Source: Ophiura sarsii
Lineage: Eukaryota > Echinodermata > Ophiuroidea > Amphilepidida > Ophiuridae
Direction of reading: 5' to 3'
NCBI GenBank assembly: GCA_035610835.1
Contig: CM069455.1
Location: forward strand, 46,392,074 to 46,456,073
DNA: 64,000 nt
Shown here: positions 43,358 through 53,205 of the stretch, one piece after another
Numbering within the stretch: the first letter of the stretch is position 1
Layout of the letters: the number at the start of each line of letters is the position of its first letter
The notes under the pieces: generated by a model
Told to the model about the DNA's origin: nothing
The model's input: only the letters and a program-made list of their open reading frames with translations
Databases searched by the model: none
Made by a program: the position numbers and the translations under genes

Positions 43358-46300
43358 ATGGCACAAAGTCCATCAGGTAAGGTCATTATCAGTAAAACTT
43401 GTGACTTTAAGTATTCACTTACTTACTTTATCGTACACACTAATAAAGTTCACAGAATGTATTTTAAAGAAAATCTGATTCGTTCTGCTAGAGTGGACGA
43501 CATTTTAAACTTGAATATTTAGTACATGTATCATTAATTAGGATCAACGCAAATAATATTGTTATAATGTTAATATAGTGTATTTTAAAATAAAATAAAT
43601 ACCATGTCTGGCATATATTATGTTGGTCTTAATTTTGACTTACTTGTCTGTATAGAATTAAGAACAAATACGTGTACAGCTCATAGCTATAAATATAATG
43701 TTATTGTTCTTGTTTCCAAGTGAAGAAAAGTGTAAAGGTCATACTGTCTTCTTTTTTTACTATTGGCTATCACAAACGTTTTATAAATAAAACTTGTGAT
43801 AATTTTCCTGTATTTACCGTTTCATTATAGGTCGTAAATACTTTGACCCAGCTCAAATAGTAAACGCACTGCAGTGGATTGAATCTCACGCCACTGCAAG
43901 TGAAGCTGAGCAGCGCCTCCTCCATAATTGCAGGCAACACAGTCTTGCCTTCCATGGCAATACCCCAGCAGATGGGAACTGCTTCTTCCACGCTGTGTTA
44001 GATCAGTTGTCTCTTTTGGGGTGTCCTGCTGAATCAGCTGCTCAGCTTCGGAGGGATGTGGTTGCATTTCTCCAGGAACATCCACTTGTTCAGGTAAGTA
44101 CCTCATTTGTTGCCACATTTAATAAGTCATGCACATTCTCTCAGGTTAGTCCTAAACCTGTAGATGATTAAACATACCATTGCCCTACCCAACATGTACA
44201 TCTTACATCTTAAATATAGAACTTCTTTTTTTAATGAATGCAGGGAAATACAGAAATATAGACATTGTTACCATAATTCTGTTTTTAATTGGAAAATCAT
44301 GGGAATAACATCTCTAAATGAATTTTTAACAATACATTTATTTTAAACAACATTTTTATGATCCATGAATTTATATTTATTATAGAAACTATATTTACAG
44401 TCGTTCTAACCATCAATACAGATGAGTTGCTATTATTTCAAAATAAGAAGAAATTATATTATGAACATTCCTTTTCAGGGTCCAGACGGCATCATTGACC
44501 TCCAAGCTACACAACCTGATTGGAACTGCTATTTAGAAACCATGTCCAAAGAGGGTGAGTGGGCTGATGCAGTCGTCCTGGTAGCCATGGCTCATATGCT
44601 TAACAGAGATATTCTAGTAGTGACAAGCTCCCCTCAAGGAACCGGTGACCAAGTCATTCAGTGGATAGTTGGAGATGTTTCGTCAAAGGACCAACCTCTA
44701 ATGCTTGGTCACGTATGGGAATGGCACTATAGAAGTCTAGGTAGGTTCTGTGTATGTGTGCATTCGTAAGGAAATAGAACGTCCCAATGAAAATATTGTA
44801 CGAGTTATTCATACGCGGGTTATTCAATAAGTTCTACCTCCTTCCTTATAACATAACTACATAAGCTAGCATATTAAGCTAATAGTTTGCAATTGTCCCT
44901 ACTCCCTTGTTGTAGCTCTGAATCGTAGCTATACACATGTCACCTGAGTTTGAACTTGTTTCACTCGTTGTGTGGTGCTGCTGTAAACAAATGCAGAGGA
45001 GTTTTGTGTGAGATAAGAGATAGACCTGGTCCTACATTGATTATAGGAACTTACAAAAAACAGAACCCAAAAAATAGCATCTGCAAATTAAAGTGATTAC
45101 CAAAGCCAGTAGAACCAAGCTTAGGTTGGATATCCCGGGTATTGATGATTCTGATACAAAAGGCAAAGCAAATGCAATTAATATCAAATTTGCTCAGGTT
45201 TCTGAGGGATTAGACCCTCTTGATTATAGCAAGTTGCCTGCTTACTTACCCGCTCATCAGCCTTCTCAGTTACACCCTTGGGAAGTCTTTGCTGAGCTTG
45301 GTAAACTGAAATCAGCTAAATCAGCTGGCCCGGATCAAATTCCTCCAAGGTTGGTTAAAGAATTTGCCTATGAACTCAGTGTACCCCTCACAGATATTTT
45401 GAATAGTTCATTTATGGATGGTAAGGTTCCTGATCAATGGAAGAAGGTCATTGTGGTCCCCATTCCGAAACAAAATCCACCTACTATTGACAAACTAAGA
45501 CCTGTGTCTCTGACTTCTGTGTTTGCAAAAAATGCTGAAGCATTTGTTACCAGATGGGTTTGGAATGATGTGGAGCATAAGATAGATAAAAGGCAGTTTG
45601 GTAATGTTAAAGATGTCTCAACCGTACATTATTTGGTTAGCCTAATTCATTATCTGCACCAGGGGGCTGACAAAAGTCGCAATGTGGGAACGGTGGTCCT
45701 TACGGATTTGTCCAAGGCTTTCGATTTGGTTGACCATACCAGTCTCATTGAAAAAATGATTTCTATGGGAATCCGAAGGACAATCATTCCCTGGATTTGT
45801 GATTACCTCCTTAATCGTCAACAATGTGTGAGATACAATGATGCTCTGTCCGAATATGTTACACTTCGTGGTGGGATTCCTCAATGCACCAAATTAGGCC
45901 TCATTGGTTTCTAAATCCTCATTAATGAAGCTGGTGAAAATGCAAACTCGAGATGTTTAAAGTATGTTGATGACTTGACAATTGCACATAATTTTACTTG
46001 TTCTGACTATCCTTCTAGACTACTGCAGGCTGATATTGATGAATTTACCAAGTGGGCAAAGGATAATATGCTCAAGTTGAATCCCTCCAAGTGTCAGGCC
46101 ATTCAGGTATATTTTGGCAAAACTCCCCTGCAGTTTGATTTAAGAATCGGTACCGATCCACTCCCCCGCGTTGCTGAAGCCAAGGTTTTAGGCCTGTTTC
46201 TCCAAAACGACCTTAAGTAAAATACACAGGTTGACAATATGCTTAAGAAAGCTAATAAAAGGTTGTTCATGCTGCGGACCCTCAACCGTTTTGGTTTAAG

Positions 46301-49300
46301 CAGCAAGGAGCTCTGTGTTGTATACGGTGGCTATGTAAGACCGATTCTTGAATACTAATGATGTAGTTTGGCACTCATCTATTTCTGTCAAACAATCAAA
46401 GAACTTGGAATCCATCAAAAAAGGGCTTGTAGAACCATACTTGGGAATAAGTATGGGGCTTATGATAAAGCCGTGGGTAGTTGCCATTTTGACACCTTGT
46501 CTGAAAGGAGGGAGAAGCATTGTCGTAGATTTGCTGAAGGGCTTCCTAAAAATGAGAGGACAAAATCTCTCTTCCCTCCTTCCAGACTGGAGTGTCATGA
46601 CAAATCACTTCGTAATAGTTGCAACTTGACCCAATTTCATTGTAGGACTCAGCGTTTCCAAAATACGACGTAGTCCTGTTTCTTATTTTGTCAATATTTT
46701 AAATGCTTAGGTACCCATTATCTTTTACGACTGGTCGTGCAGTAAAGTTCCATGAAGTGTGACATTTTGCTGTTTCTTAATTTGTGTACATTTTATCTTT
46801 AATATATCTTTCTTTGTTAATTGTGATTCAATCCAACAAGTGCAATATTTTGATGTTTTTAATGTGCATTTGTATACCGTAATTTTAATATTGTATATTA
46901 GCATGTATTGTGGCCTGCGGGCCAGGAGATGCTTCTGAATAAAATACCAGTAATAAATACCATCAGTCCAGCGGAGTTTTGGTCTGCCACGTTTACGAGT
47001 TCTTCCAACAGCTCCTTGAGTTATCACCTTTTCTAGGTTGTCACCTTCTCGTCTAGCAATGTGTTCAAATACTATTGCAGCTTTTTTCGCATGATCTTAT
47101 TACACAGAGAAGCTTGGTCCCCAATCTGGCTTCTGACAAATTCATTGGTCTTATGCTTTTTCCATGATATTCCTAACATCTTGCGCCAACACCACATTTT
47201 GAAGGCTGATATTTTCTTTGAATCCGCAATTCCCACAGACCAGGTTTCAGCTACATATGTAGCAACCGAAAAGATTAATGCCTTCATAATGCATACTTTT
47301 GTGGCCTTTGTGATTCCTCTATCCTTCGAAATGGTTGATAGCGCATTTGCTGATGTTTTAGCCATGGTCAGTCTCCTTTTTATCTCCCCTGAGCTTCCAC
47401 CATCTTTAAGAATGAGTGATCTAAGGAAATTGACGGTCTCACGAAATCTACTTTATTTTTATCGACTCTTACTTGTTGGTTGCTGTTATCTCCACAGATC
47501 ATGACTTTGGTCTTCTTAACTTTTTAGATACACTGATGATTTTATTAATTTTTTTTTTTCAAACACGGTATAAATCACTTTTGGACACACTGTAGGTTGG
47601 TGTTTTTCACTTTTATCCCTTTAGAATTAATCATTATTTGACTATTATTTGATTTTTAAATCGCAATCATTTTGAAGCGTAACATTGTCCACCCCTGAAC
47701 TGGGGCCAACTTGAATGTTTTGAATTCAAGTTCGCTATTGATTTGTCACTTTTAAGTCTAAAACCGGTCAACGATGATGTTAAGGCAACTTTAGGCTATT
47801 CGCCATATCTCCGTTACCATCTGTTTGAAGAAAACAAAGTTTATTTTGAAGGGAAATGGATCGATTTTACTAGTAAGAAAACACGAAACAATAACGGAAT
47901 GAATATCTGCATTTTGTACAATCAGTTACTGAGATTCGGAGCTACAATTATGTATACATTGAAACGGTTAGCTTATGTAACAGTGCCGTTGTGATGGAGG
48001 AGGTAGAATTTATTGAATGACCCCCGTACATGTATGTTTACAATCATGTTTCTGGCAATTTGTTTCATTCGCTATTAATGTAATTCGGATGACCAATTTT
48101 ATTTTTTTGCTCTCTCAGTTTTAAGTGAAGCATATTTACGGTATTCCAGACAGTGCCAAGCATACTTTAATTTTAATACAATCTTTTCGTTCTGAATGAT
48201 AACATTTCCTGAACTCCTTTACGTTCCTATTGGCGCCTACACAGTGCCAAGAAGTATACACACTCCGCCTAATTCAGCAGAGACAGCACAAGAATCCACA
48301 TCCCTACCAAACCAACGACAGTTAAAACGAACACACGAAAACTACCTTCCGTCGCCCTACTTAAAACGCAAGATGGCACCGGCGGCTTCAAGTATATCAG
48401 GTAAGAAAGCAATTGACAAAATAAACTCCATATCGCCACCAAACCAAAGACAGTTATAACGAATACCTAAAACATACTTTCCGTCGCCCTACTTGAAACA
48501 CAAGATGGCACTGTTGACTTCAACCTATCAAGTAAGATGATCAAAAATGACTAAATCAAATAACAGCAACATTCGCATGATGTCAAATTTACTTGTTATG
48601 CCCCACTTCCCCATTAACACACTTTGGATATATAGGCATGACCACAGATATTTTATAGTCAGTTCCAAATTGATGAGAATTATGTACTTATAATCTCTCC
48701 TAGGCATAACATAAATTAAACCTGTAGACGTAGATTATGGGTACCCAATACCAGCAATTCCGCAAGCATTAGCAATATTTGTGTCAAAAGGCCAAGTAAA
48801 TCTACATTTTAGGATATAAACTCACTATCCTGAACTATTAGCTAGAAAGGGGGGGGGGGGGGGGGAGCTAATACATGATGGGTTCATCCATGTAATGTGT
48901 TGTAGCACTTTAGCCAAGATGTTCAAATGTATGTGTTTGATATGATGTCGGTGGTCGGTAGAGGTATTTTGTGTTCAAGTTGCAGGTGCACACCAAACGA
49001 CTGAATTTAGGAAAATCAATTGTGTCTATCTGCCTTTTATGTTGATATGTTAAATAATATTTCCATGTTTATCTTTATTGCATATGTATGGTATCAGTCG
49101 GTGTGTCCCCGCCATCATCGTCAGAGTCATTCCAGAGAGGTAGTATTCCTCCAGTCCATGAGAGTAAGTAAGAAATAAAAATCCTAAAAATGACAATATT
49201 GTATTTGCAATATCATTGCGGTAAAGAAGTATTGAAAAACTCAATGGTAAAATCGACTTTGGACATAATGCATGCACCCAGAGGAGTCAAAGCATACTAC

Positions 49301-52300
49301 AGGGTGGTTCAAAAAAAGTTAATCAATTTCTGGCTTCCATTTTGACCTATTTACTATTACTATCTACTTATTATAAGTTGCTTGCTTTTCAAGCATTGGT
49401 TAATAAAAGAATTGATGTAGTAGTGGAAATACCCACGTGACTGTCAACCCGGCAGTCAGATGCCAACGTTGAGTGAGTTTATTGTATACGACGCGATTCT
49501 GTTTTCCCTTCAAAAGAGGATGTCGATCTTGTGCAATTCAATATGCCAAAATGTCAGCCTTATACAATGCCAACATTAAGGCATTTAAATGTGGTTCAAC
49601 GCCATGTGACTAGGAGGATTTTCACTAAGGGGAGCAATAACATATTAATCCATTATTTTGATATGCTAAAGTCATGTTTGCAGGGACGTTTCTGCTTGAA
49701 AATGCCATTTTCTGAAGAAGATGTTTTTGTCATTACTGAAAAAATAAGGTATATTTCCCGTGGCCTTGACCCCTGTCTCATTAAAAGCTTTAAATTAATA
49801 ACCTTTTACGATCATCAATGTATTGCTCTTTACATTGAATCCAAACCTAGCTTGCAGCGACACCGTCTTCACATTTAAAATACAATTTAGAAACTGGGTT
49901 CAATTTGGCTGAAATGTCGTCGAATACTGAATACTTCACCACTAGTTCATTATTATAGAGAGCACATACACACGTCAATGAGTAGTTGTGGCCGAGCGGT
50001 TACAACTATGGACTAGTATTATAATGGGTTCTCCCCTCCTCGGTTCGAATCCTGCTGAATACCTTTTGTTAGAAAAAAACGGTTTAGTCTCTGTTTGTTG
50101 GAAAATGGCGTATATTTTTACTGTAGGTGATTAAAAGTCGTGTCCCTTACCCCTGTCTAAAAATGTATAACAAATAAACATATTTTGATAAAGTGTAATA
50201 CGTTAGGAACATTTCTTGTGCACAAAGTTCTTGCTACGACGTCTAAAAATCATCAAAATTACGATGTTTACGATCGCGTCGAAAATGCTTCTTTATCGAC
50301 TCAAACAAGTAACAACAATCATGTTTTTTTTTTTATTAAATCGGAAATAATATCCTAAATAAATAGGACTTCCCCTTCAAAATGAACCTAAGATGATCAA
50401 AATTGATGGAGGCAATCCGTCACAATCGCGAGTTGTAAATGACCCAATTTCTATTCGTTTTCTTGAAAACTCGCGTTACTGGCGGGCCGGGGCGAACAAA
50501 ATAGACGGTATTTTCATGCCTTGACTTCTGACTGCCGGGTTGACAATCATGTGTGTTAGGCTGGGTTCACATAGAAGTATACGGTATACGGTATACGGTA
50601 TACGGTATACGGTATACGGTATTCGGTATACGCTATACGGGCACGGCGAGTCACATAGGATAGCACGCGAGCCCTACTCGGTCTATTAAATTGCAATAAC
50701 ATGTGTACAAAGGAGTCCTATTTTTCTAACTTACCCTATTCTACGCAATAACTTGTTTATAAATCGTGATAGGGGAATTCAGAACGCCTGTACACACGAA
50801 TTGCAGCTGCTTCATCCAAACAGGCCGGTATACGCTGCACGAAAATCGAACACGCACGATTCCCGGTATACTATACTATACTACACTATACGCAGGTATA
50901 CGGCCTTTTCGAATAGTGCCCTCTTATGAGACCCGGTATATTGAAATTACATTGTTCGATTTAAGCTATACGCGTGCCCTGCAAAACGTGCACCGTATAC
51001 CCGAATAGTATACTCCTATGTGAACTCAGCCTTAGAGCTGTATTAATAATATTATGTGTACTGATCATAATAGTAGTATTGCTCTGTTCCATAATAATAA
51101 CAATATTAAAAGCATGTCCTGTTCAGTTCACCCCTCACTAGTCTATTGGTTGAGTTATATGCCTTTCAAAGCAGAGGACCATGGTTCGATTCCCAATAGT
51201 ACAACTTTTTCAACTGATTTATTTCTTTTTGTTAAATTTAGTGGTTAGAAATAGTTCACAATGTGTCTAGTTCCTACCTAGTTAACCCCGGGTGAAAAGT
51301 CATGTGGGTATTTCCATCGTGAAAAGTGTTTATTTCACCAGTTTAAAGCAATTCTTTTGCGTGATTCAGCCCTTCAGGAAATTAAAAATCCAAATTAATT
51401 CACCACCTAACTACGGAGACAAAAAAAGAAAAGAAAAGAGTAATATAGTGCAAATTCCATTTTGGCCACTTTTGAACAAGAAAATGACATTCAGTTGAAA
51501 AACCTTGTCTTTTTGATTCCGATGATGATTATAGGATATGTCAATGTATTGATTAAAATACCGTCTAAAATTCAAATCATTCAATTAACTTTCAACATTT
51601 AGGTAGACTGTCATTGAATTTATTGATTATGTTCAATGACACACGGAATGAATGACAATTCTAATACAAAAGCTCTCTTCCCATGAAAAGTGGCCAATTT
51701 GTCATAATTTGACAATGGAAGCTCCAAAATGGATAGAAATATTCTGTTATGGCACATTTAAAAAAATGCTAAACACGATTATTATTATTTCGTAAGCTAT
51801 TTTAATATTTTCATTACCAAAAGAAATCATGTCTCACATGGGACACTTTTTGACACACTCGGTGCAATACTACATGTAATACTAAACGTCAATGAAATGA
51901 GCCAAATATCTGGCACTTCACTTTGATAATAAAAATAACCAACTTTGTTTTTATTGAAGGCAACCGAACCGATATGAGAGACCAAACCAAAATAAAGACA
52001 CTAAACAACGTATCGGGGCATCAAATTAATGTAAAGAGACAATATAATGTCAGTGGTAATCAGTTCATTTCTAAAGGGAACCAGAACATCACACTCAACC
52101 AACCACAACAGACCAGTGATCGCGAATTTAAAGATCGTGGTAAGGAAAACAAATTGATAATTACCTGTTATTGTTATTTTTAGTTAATCAATTAAGTATG
52201 TATTTATCACCGTCACCATTTTTTGGCCTTTTCTAATATTAGGTCTCTGTCAGTGACAATAAAAACTGCCGTACTGTAAAATTTAAAAAAAAGTTTCACG

Positions 52301-53169
52301 TCCGGGTTTTGGAAAAATTAGGAGGAGGATCGAGGGGCTTTTTATTTTTATTGGTTTAACAGTGTTTTAGCCCATATTTGGCAGAATGGTATTTTCAAAA
52401 AGGAGGAGGCCCTTGATATTTTGATATTTTGAGAGCTATACCCTTCTAGTGATCACAAAGCTCTCCAGAAATGTTTTTGATACAATTTGCAAAGCTATAG
52501 ACGTTATTCATCATTTGCGAATTCATGTCTAAAGAGGGAGACATACTCGATAAACATACAATCTCGTACTTTAACTGCAATGTAATGAGCTGTGAACTTC
52601 TACATTTTCCTAGATAGTATCAACAGTTACCAGCAAACATTTCATTTGAAATTAGTGGAATAGTTGGTTTATACGTTCAGGGTTTTTTTACGAATGTAAT
52701 AAGGTCAAACACCTCAGAAGTATGAAGCATTTTGTTTATGATTAGTGTAAAGTTCACCACATCGAAGAAACTACATCACTCTCGTCTCGGCTACATCGTT
52801 AGCCTCGTTTTCGGAGCACTAATTGCTCTGGGCATGCTCAGTTGGCTAGTACGACCCTCTTTTGACATAAATACGCAAATTATGAATAACGTTTACAGGT
52901 TTAAACAACTTGAAACATTTTTATTTAAATTATGACTGAATGTTTGAAAAATAAAAATAAAATGGCAACATCTTCAAAAAACGAAGCTGGAGGCTTGGGG
53001 TCGTGAAACATGTTATTTTTTTCATCTGGCCCAATACATCCAAACTCCTGTCTTGTATCAGAAGATAAAATTCTATATCGGTAAATGTCTTAATGTCGTT
53101 GAACAATTCGTCTTTTGACGGCCTCTAATTGAGCGCGTTGAAAACATTTCTGAAATAATGTTACTTTTG

Positions 53170-53205
<36 letters not shown>

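Larger units (their letters stand above)
44815..48022. mobile_element. 3.2-kb TIR element in a copy B intron, with nested LINE remains
   Basis: The left end 'gggttattcaataagttcta' and onward is inverted at the right end ('tagaatttattgaatgaccc', 48004-48022). The arms can be followed inward for about 150 bp ('cataagct', 'ttgtagctctgaatc' near 44915 against 47930-47985). No transposase is recognised; the interior is filled by retrotransposon pieces at 45060-46670 and 46930-47510. Target duplication is not clear. It replaces the region where copy A has two linker exons. Confidence 0.65.
49424..51316. repeat. Nested inverted repeats in a copy B intron
   Basis: 'tggaaatacccacgtgac' at 49424-49441 is inverted at 51299-51316. 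Adjoining 'tgtcaacccggcagtcaga' at 49442-49460 is inverted at 50527-50545. The inner pair bounds about 1.1 kb containing a tRNA-Ser-like sequence; the right side is interrupted by the MITE 50559-51031. Likely one or two non-autonomous TIR elements. No transposase seen. Confidence 0.55.

Noticed and set aside
47743..47994. 83-codon frame inside the 3.2-kb TIR element as a transposase piece
   Set aside because: No recognisable transposase motif; part of it lies in the terminal inverted arm.
49982..50062. Functional serine tRNA
   Set aside because: Acceptor ends do not pair and the anticodon arm is damaged.
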